From: Flavobacterium nackdongense
GTDB lineage: Bacteria; Bacteroidota; Bacteroidia; Flavobacteriales; Flavobacteriaceae
NCBI RefSeq assembly: GCF_004355225.1
Contig: NZ_CP037933.1
Coordinates: 2,542,001-2,606,000 of the forward strand
Direction: 5' to 3'
Length of the DNA: 64,000 nucleotides
Part shown: piece after piece, positions 49,801 through 58,575 of the stretch
How the letters are laid out: the number at the start of each line of letters is the position of its first letter
How positions within the stretch are numbered: the first letter of the stretch is position 1
Notes under the pieces: model-generated
Told to the model about the DNA's origin: nothing
Seen by the model: only the letters and a program-made list of their open reading frames with translations
Database searches by the model: none
Made by a program: the position numbers and the translations under genes

Positions 49801-52791
49801 ATGAAATTAACATACCTTATCGTATTTTTATCAGTTGTAACTTCAGTCTTTGCTCAAAATAACAAAGGAACAGACATTGCAGATGCTTCTTTAGCAGAAA
49901 CAACATCGACAACAACTATAGATGAAAAATCTATTATTACTGGAACCGTAATAGAAGAATCTACCGGAAAACCATTACCGGGAGTACTTGTAGTTATAAA
50001 AGGGACCAAATTGGCGACACAGACCGACGCCGAAGGGAAATTTTATTTCAGAAAAATGCCGGCGGGAAAATATGCATTAGAATTTTCTATGTTTTCGTTT
50101 TCTACAAAAATCATCTCTGATGTAGAAGTGATTGACAAAGAAGCGACTATATTGAATGTTTCTCTTGCAGAAATGAATGGCGTGCTTGATGAAGTTGTCG
50201 TCAAAACAGTTAAAGCAAAAACTGAATCGGTACAATCGCTTTTGACAATGCAAAAGAACAGCATAAGAGTTTCTGACGGAATTTCGGCAGAAAGTATCAA
50301 AAGAACACCAGACAGAACCACTTCCGACGTTTTACGAAGAATTAGTGGTACAAGTATTCAAGACAATAAATTTGTTATTGTACGCGGATTAAATGACCGT
50401 TACAACACTACTTATTTGAACGGTTCACCGCTACCGAGCACCGAACCTGACAAAAAAGCATTTTCGTTTGATATTTTTCCAGCGAATATGCTTGATAATT
50501 TAGTGATTAACAAAACGGCTTCGCCGGATTTGCCAGGTGAATTTGCAGGAGGAATCATTGAAATAAACACCAAATCAACTCCTGAGAATGATTTTCAATC
50601 CATCACAGTAGGAGCGGGATACAATACCATCACAACAAACAAAACTAAATTTGAAGCCAACGATGTGAAAGTAGGATTACCATCTTATTTTCCAAATTCA
50701 GCCGATTTTATCGCCTTGCAAAACCTGAAAACGGAATCGAGTATTCAGCAGATAGCGAACTTGGCAAAAACTTACCAAACCGATTGGAGTGTAGATGAGG
50801 GCAAATTTGATCCTAATACTAATTTTCAATTCACTTTAGGACGGTTTTTTAAATTTAACGGAGATCAAAGTTTAGGCTTATTAGCCTCGGCGACCAATAA
50901 CGTAACCAATGTTTTTGGAGAGGGAACTCTAAAAGAGTACGAGACGCCAAATGTACAAAATAAAGATTTCCACAATAATAATTATAGGAAACAAAAATTG
51001 CTTGGTGCGATAGTGAATCTTTCTTTGAAATTAAATACCAATAACAGGTTTAGCTTCAAAAATTTATACAGCATAAATTCTGAAAGCAGATATACCGACA
51101 GATTAGGTACAAAAAACATACAAGATGTTGAACCTATTATGTCTATATCTACCAACAGATTATTTACTGAAAACAAAATTTATACAGGACAATTAATAGG
51201 AGAACATTTCTTGCCAGAAAGCAAGATCAAAGTGGGTTGGGTTGGTTCTTACAGTAATGTTCAACGAGAAGTGCCTTCAGAAAGAAGAAATACGTATGAT
51301 TACATTCAATATTCAGATGGAACTCAATCCGTGCCAAGAGCAAATTTTGTTATAAACTCAGTGGGTATCGATTATCCCGGCTCTATTTTTACATCTGACA
51401 ATAGCGAAAGCATTTTCAGTTCCAAGATTGACATCAGTAAAAAAATCGAATTTTCAGACAATTTATCCGCTGACATAAAAATAGGTGGAATTATACAATC
51501 TCGTAACAGAAAATTTCAAGCCAGACAATTGGGATATATTCCTTTTAATGGAAGAGTGAATGGAATAAATTGGGGAAATAATACTTTTTCCAGCACAATT
51601 CCAACTTTGCCAAATGAAACCATTTTCAATTCCGCCAATATGGGAATTTTGTCAACTTCACCTCGAGTAAGTGGTCTGACTCTTTTTGAAGGAACAAAAG
51701 GAAGTGATTATTATGATGCAGAATCAAATTTAGACGCTGGTTATTTGATGATTGACAATGTATTCAATAAATGGAGAATAATTTGGGGCGCTCGTATCGA
51801 AAACTACTCACAGCAACTCAATTCTAAATCTGAGGCGAATGCACCTGTTGTTGTCGATGACACCCAATTAGACATTTTGCCTTCTTTCAACCTTATTTAT
51901 AGCTTAGATAAAAAGCAGAACCTAAGACTAAGTGGTTCTAAAACTTTGAACAGACCGGAATTTAGGGAACTAGCGCCCTTTTTGTTCTACGATTTTGACA
52001 CTAGATTTAATACTTCTGGAAATCCCGATTTAAAAATTACAGATATTTATAATGCTGATATCCGTTATGAGTATTTCTTAGGCAAAGGACAAATGCTTTC
52101 GGCATCTACTTTCTATAAAAATTTTAAAAACCCAATCGAGCTGCAAGCGTTGGCCAATAACTCCAATATATATCAAAATGCTTCTACTGGAACAAATTAT
52201 GGTATTGAATTAGAGTTTAGACTTTTAGTAAGCACCTTATTTGGAGCGAAGGAGAATAAGTTTTTAGATGATTTAACTATTTTCTCCAATTTGGCAGTAA
52301 TCCGTTCTGAAGTCGATATTTCAAACCTTACTCCCACAGCAGTTAAAACGCCATTACAAGGGCAGTCGCCTTATGTATTCAATGCCGGATTACAATACAT
52401 CAACAAAGAGTTAGGTTGGTCATTTGCAGCCAATGCAAACAGAGTTGGCGATAGAATTACAATTCACGGAAACCAAACTACCGGAAATACCGCTCCTGCA
52501 TTTTGGGAAAAGTCAAGAACATTTTTAGATTTTCAGCTAGCAAAAAATCTTTTGAAAAACAAAATAGAATTAAAATTAAATGTTCGTAATGCTTTGGCAG
52601 AAGATTTAGTCTTTTACCAAAACAATGACTTACCCGGAGCGAAAGAAATAAAAGGATTTGATGCCTTTGTAAACAAAGTATTCACAGGTGATTCCCAAAA
52701 CAAGAACGGATTTGACTCTAAAGTTGACGATGAAGTGATTAGAAATAATTTTGGTCGTGTTTTTTCTTTCGCAATGACCTATAATTTTTAA
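49801..52791 (+). CDS. TonB-dependent outer-membrane receptor with CarboxypepD_reg-like domain
   Basis: A 996-residue receptor. It has a signal peptide (KLTYLIVFLSVVTSVFAQ), a linker, a carboxypeptidase-like beta-sandwich (ITGTVIEESTGKPLPGVLVV, then LPGVL-type strands up to about residue 125), a plug (RTTSDVLRRISGTSIQDN, VIVRGLNDRYNTTYLNG, NLVINKTASPDLPGEFAGG) and a beta-barrel ending in FGRVFSFAMTYNF with the terminal aromatic residue. This architecture belongs to receptors paired with secreted partner proteins in Bacteroidota; the T9SS-tailed gene downstream could be such a partner. Substrate unknown. Confidence 0.92.
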   Translation: MKLTYLIVFLSVVTSVFAQNNKGTDIADASLAETTSTTTIDEKSIITGTVIEESTGKPLPGVLVVIKGTKLATQTDAEGKFYFRKMPAGKYALEFSMFSFSTKIISDVEVIDKEATILNVSLAEMNGVLDEVVVKTVKAKTESVQSLLTMQKNSIRVSDGISAESIKRTPDRTTSDVLRRISGTSIQDNKFVIVRGLNDRYNTTYLNGSPLPSTEPDKKAFSFDIFPANMLDNLVINKTASPDLPGEFAGGIIEINTKSTPENDFQSITVGAGYNTITTNKTKFEANDVKVGLPSYFPNSADFIALQNLKTESSIQQIANLAKTYQTDWSVDEGKFDPNTNFQFTLGRFFKFNGDQSLGLLASATNNVTNVFGEGTLKEYETPNVQNKDFHNNNYRKQKLLGAIVNLSLKLNTNNRFSFKNLYSINSESRYTDRLGTKNIQDVEPIMSISTNRLFTENKIYTGQLIGEHFLPESKIKVGWVGSYSNVQREVPSERRNTYDYIQYSDGTQSVPRANFVINSVGIDYPGSIFTSDNSESIFSSKIDISKKIEFSDNLSADIKIGGIIQSRNRKFQARQLGYIPFNGRVNGINWGNNTFSSTIPTLPNETIFNSANMGILSTSPRVSGLTLFEGTKGSDYYDAESNLDAGYLMIDNVFNKWRIIWGARIENYSQQLNSKSEANAPVVVDDTQLDILPSFNLIYSLDKKQNLRLSGSKTLNRPEFRELAPFLFYDFDTRFNTSGNPDLKITDIYNADIRYEYFLGKGQMLSASTFYKNFKNPIELQALANNSNIYQNASTGTNYGIELEFRLLVSTLFGAKENKFLDDLTIFSNLAVIRSEVDISNLTPTAVKTPLQGQSPYVFNAGLQYINKELGWSFAANANRVGDRITIHGNQTTGNTAPAFWEKSRTFLDFQLAKNLLKNKIELKLNVRNALAEDLVFYQNNDLPGAKEIKGFDAFVNKVFTGDSQNKNGFDSKVDDEVIRNNFGRVFSFAMTYNF

Positions 52792-52880
52792 TGACCTATA
52801 AAAATTGTACTTAAGAGCTTGTTTTTAAAACAGGCTCTTAATGTTTAGATAACACAACGATATTTATAACATAACCCCTA

Positions 52881-52899
52881 GTTTACATACTGTTTACAT
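52881..52899 (+). promoter_or_regulatory. GTTTACAT direct repeat with 11-bp period
   Basis: GTTTACAT ACT GTTTACAT sits 41 bp upstream of the ATG of the T9SS-tailed gene. Direct repeats with an 11-bp period are typical of OmpR/PhoB-type response regulators, so it may be an activator site. Inference from spacing only. Confidence 0.4.
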
Positions 52900-52939
52900 T
52901 TCAGTCCTAATATTGCTAAAAAAATTAAACACACACAAA

Positions 52940-54568
52940 ATGAAAAAAATTTACTTCTTATCAATTTTGGCCCTCGTAACTTTTACAGGGTTTGCTCAAT
53001 TTACTACTACAACTTACCGAGGCGCATTTGCTCCTGCTCCAGCAGCAATGTGGACGGATACTTGGACAGAATTTAATCCCCAAGATAAAGCGTATCCAAC
53101 ACCGAATGTTACGGTTTCAGCCAATATAACTACAAATACTATTTGGACGGCAGGTAATACCTATGCTTTAGGGGGACAAATTTATGTAAAAAACAACGCT
53201 ACATTGACCATTGAGCCAGGCGTAATTATTCGTAGCAATGCACCAGGAGCAGGATTGTTCATCACCAAAGGAGCTAAACTTATAGCCGAAGGAACTGCTA
53301 GTAGCCCAATTGTATTTACATCGGGAAATACAGTAGGAAACAGAAACCTGGGAGACTGGGGAGGCATTATTTTATTGGGTAAAGGCTCATACAATATCAA
53401 TGGAGGCATAAATAATATCGAAGGAATTGCACCTAGTGCAGACACAGAATTTGGTGGTGGAGCAACTCCAGACGACAATGACAATTCGGGTTCTTTGAAA
53501 TATGTTAGAATAGAATACGCAGGCTTTACTTATGGTGCTGCCGGGAGTAATACAGAGATTAATGGATTAACATTTGGGGCAGTAGGGAAAGGAACCAAAA
53601 TTGATTATGTACAGGTTTCCTATGCTAATGATGATTCATACGAGTGGTTTGGCGGAGCAGTTGATTGTTTTCACCTTGTAGCTTTCAATGGTATTGATGA
53701 TGATTTTGACACGGATAATGGTTTCAGTGGTAAAGTGCAATTCTGTTTGGGAATCAGAAATCCTACAATTGCAGATTCTTCAGGTTCTAATGGTTTCGAG
53801 TCAGATAACAATTCTACAAGTACCTCTGGCACCAGTTTTACAAGAGCAGTTTTTTCAAACTGTACTTTGGTTGGACCAACTTATAGAACCACTTTGCCAA
53901 GCGGAGGAGCATTGAACAGCAACCATAGACGTGCAGCGCACTTAAGAAGAAACACGCAACTTCAAATTTGGAATTCTATTTTTATCGATTTTTTTGATGG
54001 TGTAGTTGTAGATGGAAATACTACAACCGCAAACGCAACCGCCAACACTATGAAATTTAAAAGTAATATCATCGCCGGAACGGTTGCCTCAAAAGTGGCC
54101 GTTAAAGTGGAATCGCCAACTACCACTTTCGATGTAGCCACTTGGTTTACTTCAAATAACAATACAAGCCAAACGACAAGTGCAGGTCTATTGACATTGC
54201 CTTACAACACAACAGACGGAAGCATCTACACTGGATTAGATTACAGACCAGCGGTTGGATCTATCGCTTTGACAGGTGCTGATTTTACAACATTATCAAA
54301 TGAAAAATTTGTTGCAAATGCTGAATTTTCGTTGAAAGTATATCCAAATCCAAGTTCGGACAGCTTCAAAATCAATTATAGTTCTTCAAACATTGAAGTG
54401 GTAAAACTTGCCGCCTACGATATTACTGGAAAAACAATCGAAACATTAAATGTGGATTATGATGCTATCAATAATCAACAAATAGGGAATGATTATGCTC
54501 CTGGTGTTTATTTGATCTCATTGAAACAAGGGGATATCAATAAAACAATTAGAGTGATCAAAAAATAA
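52940..54568 (+). CDS. Secreted protein with type IX secretion (type A) sorting domain
   Basis: A 542-residue exported protein. Start is ATG 52940 (MKKIYFLSILALVTFTGFAQ signal peptide). The middle is repetitive beta-strand sequence of parallel beta-helix character (GGQIYVKNNATLTIEPGVII, IEYAGFTYGAAGS), with several Asp-rich turns (DDFDTDNGF) that may bind Ca2+. The last ~75 residues are a canonical T9SS type A sorting domain (LKVYPNPSSDSFKINYSS, ending GVYLISLKQGDINKTIRVIKK split over two strands), so the protein should be passed through the T9SS and attached to the surface. It follows the TonB receptor by 148 bp and ends at a strong terminator. Confidence 0.9.
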   Translation: MKKIYFLSILALVTFTGFAQFTTTTYRGAFAPAPAAMWTDTWTEFNPQDKAYPTPNVTVSANITTNTIWTAGNTYALGGQIYVKNNATLTIEPGVIIRSNAPGAGLFITKGAKLIAEGTASSPIVFTSGNTVGNRNLGDWGGIILLGKGSYNINGGINNIEGIAPSADTEFGGGATPDDNDNSGSLKYVRIEYAGFTYGAAGSNTEINGLTFGAVGKGTKIDYVQVSYANDDSYEWFGGAVDCFHLVAFNGIDDDFDTDNGFSGKVQFCLGIRNPTIADSSGSNGFESDNNSTSTSGTSFTRAVFSNCTLVGPTYRTTLPSGGALNSNHRRAAHLRRNTQLQIWNSIFIDFFDGVVVDGNTTTANATANTMKFKSNIIAGTVASKVAVKVESPTTTFDVATWFTSNNNTSQTTSAGLLTLPYNTTDGSIYTGLDYRPAVGSIALTGADFTTLSNEKFVANAEFSLKVYPNPSSDSFKINYSSSNIEVVKLAAYDITGKTIETLNVDYDAINNQQIGNDYAPGVYLISLKQGDINKTIRVIKK

Positions 54569-54592
54569 ACAGTTACACATTATTTTAGTGTG

Positions 54593-54621
54593 AAAGTCCT
54601 GCAAATTTGCAGGACTTTTTT
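54593..54621 (+). terminator. Intrinsic terminator after the T9SS-tailed gene
   Basis: A 26-nt perfect palindrome (AAAGTCCTGCAAA and its complement) followed by TTTTTTG. Confidence 0.88.
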
Positions 54622-54660
54622 TGTTTAACTTTAGGCCATAATTTCAACACCACAATAATT

Positions 54661-55098
54661 TTGAAAACTGTAGAACTCACCACAATCGAAGAAATGTTTG
54701 CCCAAATCGGAATAATTCGTCATTTGTACCCCAATATTTCTGAAGAAAAATACAAAGCATATCTTAAATCAATGATCCCGCACAATTATATCCAGATTGC
54801 AATTTTCGAAAAGGAAGTCTGCGTCGGCCTGACGGGTTTATGGTATGGAATCAAACTTTGGTCTGGAAAATATCTAGAAATCGACAATTTTATTGTCCAT
54901 CCCGATCATCGGTCCAAAGGAATTGGGAAAATGCTCACCGATTATGTAAATCAAAAAGCAACCGATTTGGATTGTACAATGATTGTCCTCGATGCGTATA
55001 CTCAAAATTTTACAGCGCATCGATTTTATTATAATCAAGGCTATAATCCGAGAGGCTTTCATTTCATTAAAACGTTAAATGAGGAGGGATTGACTTAA
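54661..55098 (+). CDS. GNAT family N-acetyltransferase
   Basis: A 145-residue acetyltransferase using acetyl-CoA. The start is placed at TTG 54661 (MKTVELTTIEEMFAQIG); a longer reading would pass through the terminator, while ATG 54694 would remove the first strand. The acetyl-CoA loop is visible as VHPDHRSKGIGKMLTDYV (R-x-x-G-x-G/K), followed by MIVLDAYTQNFTAHRFYYNQGY, the usual alpha4-beta7 region. Substrate unknown. It stands alone between a terminator and a hairpin repeat. Confidence 0.88.
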   Translation: MKTVELTTIEEMFAQIGIIRHLYPNISEEKYKAYLKSMIPHNYIQIAIFEKEVCVGLTGLWYGIKLWSGKYLEIDNFIVHPDHRSKGIGKMLTDYVNQKATDLDCTMIVLDAYTQNFTAHRFYYNQGYNPRGFHFIKTLNEEGLT

Positions 55099-55126
55099 AA
55101 CTCTTAAATTAAAAAGACTAAAACGT

Positions 55127-55176
55127 CACGAATTTGCTCTAATTTTAAAAATTTGTGTGAATTTGTGTAATTTGTG
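55127..55176. repeat. AATTCGTG-family hairpin repeat, copy 3 (degenerate)
   Basis: CACGAATTTGCTCTAATT pairs loosely with AATTTGTGTGAATTTGTG. It is the most decayed of the three copies in the window. Confidence 0.5.
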
Positions 55177-55243
55177 GTTGAATTTTTAAATAGACTTTGT
55201 TTGGATTGAATTAATAAATTCAGAAATAAACCAAAGAATTGGT

Positions 55244-55251
55244 TATTTTTG
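55244..55251 (+). promoter_or_regulatory. -7 element of the envelope operon (flippase onward)
   Basis: TATTTTTG matches TAnnTTTG, 25 bp upstream of the TTG start at 55277. Confidence 0.55.
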
Positions 55252-55276
55252 TGTCATAAAATTAATAGAGACACCC

Positions 55277-56740
55277 TTGGGATTGTATAAAAATCTTTTC
55301 AAACAAACGGCCATTTACGGACTCGCTACGGTTTTGCCGCGAATGTTGAGTTTCTTGTTGGTACGTGTATATACCGGCATTTTACCCACTGCCGAGTATG
55401 GCGAAGTCTCCATTCTATTGTCTTGGATGGTGTTTTTCAATGTGATTTTGTCCTACGGAATGGAGACCGGCTTTTTCCGTTTTTATAATTCCGAAAAAGA
55501 CAAGCAAAATGTGGTAGCCACGACCACAATTTCCATTTTTTGGTCCACTATTTTCTTTCTTTTTGGCGCTCTTATTTTCAGAAATTCCTTAGCTGCTTTA
55601 GCCAATGTAAATGTACAATATGTAACTTATGCTATTTGGATTTTAGCCTTAGACGCTTTGGTAATTGTACCATTTTCGAAACTAAGAGCCAATCAGCAGC
55701 CTATGAAATACGCTGCCATCAAAATAGGAAATGTTATGGTCAACTTGTTTCTCAACATTTTCTTTTTGTTGTATTTACCGGATTTGGCCACAGCTAATCC
55801 GCATTCGTTTATTGCTAATTTGTACATCGAAAATTTCGAAATTGGTTATATTTTTGTCTCCAATTTATTGGCAAGCTTGCTAACCTTGGTCGTACTTTCG
55901 CCGAATTATTTCAACCTCAATCGAAAATTCGACAAAGAGCTTTGGAAAAAAATGATGAAATACGGCTTGCCAATCCTCGTGGCGGGAATTGCTTTTGCGG
56001 TCAATGAACATTTCGATAAAATTTTATTAAATTATCTGCTTCCAGAACACATTGCCAAGTCCGAAGTAGGAGCTTATTCGGCTTGTTACAAACTGGGTTT
56101 GTTTATGGTTTTGTTTGCCACAGCTTTCCGTTTGGGAATCGAGCCGTTCTTTTTTAGCCATTCGTCCAATGATAAAGCACCCGAAACCTATGCTGTGATT
56201 ACTAAGTATTTTGTCATCATGGGATCGGTCATTCTTTTGGGAGTTATCGTTTTTGCCGATGTGTTGAAGTTTCTGTTGCTTGATGATAAATCCTACTGGG
56301 AGGCGATGAAAGTCGTACCACTAATCATTCTAGCCAATTTTTGTTTAGGTATTTACAACAACCTTTCGGTTTGGTACAAACTAACCGACAAGACTCAAAT
56401 AGGAGCTTATATCTCGATTGTAGGAGCGATATTGACTTTGGTTTTAAATTATCTTTTAATTCCAAAATACAGTTATTACGGCTCAGCAATTGCTACTATT
56501 GCTGCCTATGGAAGTATGATGATGATATCCTATGTGCTCGGAAATAAATACTATCCTATCCCTTACGATATGGAAAAAATTGGTGGGTATTTAGGCTTGT
56601 CAATCCTATTTTCCATCATTTCATTTTATGGATTTAGGGAAAATTATTTCGTTGGAATTCCGTTACTGATTGGGTTTATGTATTTCATCTATCACAACGA
56701 GAAAGAAACTATTTTGGGAATTGTAAAAAGGAAAAAATAA
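55277..56740 (+). CDS. Polysaccharide flippase (Wzx/MOP superfamily)
   Basis: A 487-residue integral membrane protein with about 14 hydrophobic helices, of the MOP exporter group that flips lipid-linked sugars across the inner membrane. It begins at TTG with [20 protein letters not shown] and [17 protein letters not shown], standard for the family. A basic cytoplasmic loop ([17 protein letters not shown]) and a repeat of the fold in the second half ([20 protein letters not shown]) are seen. It opens a conserved block with dut, a nucleotidyltransferase, a TPR protein, a DUF4292 lipoprotein and an EnvC-like protein. Confidence 0.9.
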   Translation: MGLYKNLFKQTAIYGLATVLPRMLSFLLVRVYTGILPTAEYGEVSILLSWMVFFNVILSYGMETGFFRFYNSEKDKQNVVATTTISIFWSTIFFLFGALIFRNSLAALANVNVQYVTYAIWILALDALVIVPFSKLRANQQPMKYAAIKIGNVMVNLFLNIFFLLYLPDLATANPHSFIANLYIENFEIGYIFVSNLLASLLTLVVLSPNYFNLNRKFDKELWKKMMKYGLPILVAGIAFAVNEHFDKILLNYLLPEHIAKSEVGAYSACYKLGLFMVLFATAFRLGIEPFFFSHSSNDKAPETYAVITKYFVIMGSVILLGVIVFADVLKFLLLDDKSYWEAMKVVPLIILANFCLGIYNNLSVWYKLTDKTQIGAYISIVGAILTLVLNYLLIPKYSYYGSAIATIAAYGSMMMISYVLGNKYYPIPYDMEKIGGYLGLSILFSIISFYGFRENYFVGIPLLIGFMYFIYHNEKETILGIVKRKK

Positions 56741-56792
56741 AAATTATCAGTACGTACAGGTCGCGACCTCTCCGTACGAATTAAATAAAAAA

Positions 56793-57227
56793 ATGAAAAT
56801 AAAAATCATCAATAAATCGCAACATGATTTGCCTACTTACGAAACCATTGCCTCGGCAGGAATGGATTTAAGAGCCAATCTTACCGAATCAATAACCCTG
56901 AAACCATTGGAAAGAACCATCGTTAAAACCGGTCTTTTCATCGAATTACCCATAGGTTACGAGGCACAAGTGCGACCAAGAAGCGGCTTGGCAGCCAAAA
57001 AAGGAATCACCGTTCTCAATTCCCCCGGAACTGTCGACGCGGATTATCGGGGAGAAATTGGGGTGATTTTGGTCAATTTATCAAATGAAGTTTTCGTTGT
57101 CGAAAACGGGGAACGCATTGCCCAACTCATCATCGCAAAACACGAAAGATCCGAATGGGTTGAAGTTCAGGAATTATCTGAAACATCTAGAGGAGAAGGC
57201 GGTTTTGGGAGTACTGGGGTGAAGTAA
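56793..57227 (+). CDS. dut: dUTP diphosphatase (dUTPase)
   Basis: A 144-residue trimeric enzyme hydrolysing dUTP to dUMP and PPi. All five family motifs are present: [47 protein letters not shown] and the C-terminal P-loop-like [10 protein letters not shown]. Length is typical. It begins 52 bp after the flippase and is followed by a C/G-run repeat region. Confidence 0.96.
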   Translation: MKIKIINKSQHDLPTYETIASAGMDLRANLTESITLKPLERTIVKTGLFIELPIGYEAQVRPRSGLAAKKGITVLNSPGTVDADYRGEIGVILVNLSNEVFVVENGERIAQLIIAKHERSEWVEVQELSETSRGEGGFGSTGVK

Positions 57228-57229
57228 AG

Positions 57230-57255
57230 CCCCCTAACCCCCGAAGGGGGAATTA
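57230..57255. repeat. CCCCC/GGGGG repeat, copy 2
   Basis: GCCCCCTAACCCCCGAAG followed by GGGGAATT directly after the dut stop codon. It lies in inverted orientation to the copies at 57318 and 57373. Confidence 0.75.
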
Positions 57256-57317
57256 AGTACAGTATATTAAATATAAGAAATTAAAAAAAGTAAATAAACA
57301 AACAACAATTGCTCTTT

Positions 57318-57344
57318 AATTTCCCCTTTGGGGGTTAAGGGGCC
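57318..57344. repeat. CCCCC/GGGGG repeat, copy 3
   Basis: AATTTCCCCTTTGGGGGTT then AAGGGGCC, the complement-type orientation relative to copy 2; together they could form a long stem of about 25 bp. Confidence 0.75.
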
Positions 57345-57372
57345 AGTAAAACCTACTTACCCCTAGTAGCAG

Positions 57373-57397
57373 TTCCCCCTTTGGGGGTTAGGGGGCC
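57373..57397. repeat. CCCCC/GGGGG repeat, copy 4, touching a start codon
   Basis: TTCCCCCTTTGGGGGTTAG then GGGGCC, ending 3 bp before the ATG at 57401. The repeat therefore occupies the whole ribosome-binding region of the nucleotidyltransferase gene. Confidence 0.75.
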
Positions 57398-57400
57398 GAT

Positions 57401-58411
57401 ATGAAAATAATAGTACCAATGGCTGGACGAGGTTCCAGATTAAGACCACACACATTAACCATTCCGAAACCTTTAATTCCAATTGCGGGAAAACCAATCG
57501 TACACCGTTTGGTCGAAGATATTGCTGGGGTGTTGAATCAGGATATTGAAGAAATAGCCTTTATCATTCACGAAAGTTTTGGCAAGAAAGTAGAAGAAGA
57601 TTTAATCGCCATTGCCGAAAAATTAGGTTCAAAAGGAACTATCTATTATCAAAATGAAGCTTTGGGAACGGGTCACGCCATTATGTGTGCCAAAGAGTCG
57701 CTGAGCGGACCAGCCGTGATTGCGTATGCTGATACTTTGATTCGTGCCGATTTCGATTTAGATCAAAATGCTGACAGCGTGATTTGGGTGAAAAAAGTAG
57801 ATCAACCAGAAGCTTTTGGGGTAGTCAACTTGAACGAAGCCAATCAAATTATTGAATTGGTCGAAAAACCTAAGGAATTTGTTTCAGACCTTGCTGTTAT
57901 CGGAATTTACTATTTTAAAGATGTTGCCGTTCTGAAAAACGAATTGCAATTTGTTTTGGACAACAACATCATCAACGGTGGCGAATATCAGATCAATGAC
58001 GGAATCAAGCAAATGATGGCAAAAGGTATGATTTTTGTGCCGGGAGAAGTCGCTGAGTGGATGGACTGCGGCAACAAAGATGTTACGGTAGAAACCAATT
58101 CAAGAATGTTGGGATTTTTACACAATGATGGAGAAGATTTGGTGGCGAAAAACATTAAATTAGAAAATTCAACGATCATTCCGCCTTGTTATATTGGAGA
58201 AGATGTGGTTTTGATTAATACAACTGTTGGGCCAAATGTGTCTTTAGGAAAAGGATGTCACATTGTCAATAGCTCCATAAAAAACAGTTTGGTGCAAACC
58301 CATTCGCATATCAAAAACGCCAATTTAGACAATGCGATGATAGGCAATCACGCTAGTTTTGATGGAAATTTCACAAGCATCAGCATTGGAGATTATTCGG
58401 TATTGGAGTAA
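57401..58411 (+). CDS. NDP-sugar pyrophosphorylase (nucleotidyltransferase)
   Basis: A 336-residue enzyme that joins a sugar-1-phosphate to a nucleotide (glucose-1-phosphate thymidylyl/uridylyl/guanylyl type). The nucleotide loop is MAGRGSRLRPHTLTIPKPL (residues 7-25), and metal/sugar residues appear in AYADTLIRAD and VEKPKEFVSDLAVIGIYYF, then GGEYQINDGIKQMM and WMDCGNKDV. The C-terminal ~100 residues form a left-handed beta-helix (PCYIGEDVVLINTTVGPNVS). It probably supplies activated sugar to envelope synthesis. A C/G-run repeat immediately precedes the start. Confidence 0.9.
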   Translation: MKIIVPMAGRGSRLRPHTLTIPKPLIPIAGKPIVHRLVEDIAGVLNQDIEEIAFIIHESFGKKVEEDLIAIAEKLGSKGTIYYQNEALGTGHAIMCAKESLSGPAVIAYADTLIRADFDLDQNADSVIWVKKVDQPEAFGVVNLNEANQIIELVEKPKEFVSDLAVIGIYYFKDVAVLKNELQFVLDNNIINGGEYQINDGIKQMMAKGMIFVPGEVAEWMDCGNKDVTVETNSRMLGFLHNDGEDLVAKNIKLENSTIIPPCYIGEDVVLINTTVGPNVSLGKGCHIVNSSIKNSLVQTHSHIKNANLDNAMIGNHASFDGNFTSISIGDYSVLE

Positions 58412-58462
58412 TAAAGAGGTATTAATTCCAATTGAGAACAAAATAAAATTAAGCTATTTTCT

Positions 58463-58525
58463 TTTAAACCATTAAGAAATTAAGGCATATTAAGACTAAA
58501 AACTTAATTTTCTTAATGGTTTAAA
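58463..58525. repeat. AAACCATTAAG-family hairpin, copy 2
   Basis: TTTAAACCATTAAGAAAT at 58463 pairs with ATTTTCTTAATGGTTTAAA at 58507-58525, with one bulged base, around an 18-nt loop. Same family as 23645. It lies between the nucleotidyltransferase and TPR genes. Confidence 0.75.
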
Positions 58526-58575
58526 AAAAGCAATGGTTTTTAATCTGTTGATTGGTACTATTTGAAACAACAATA

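Noticed and set aside
54607..54660. A start of the GNAT gene within the upstream terminator
   Set aside because: The stretch is the terminator stem and T-run of the T9SS-tailed gene, and the encoded residues do not look like a GNAT start.
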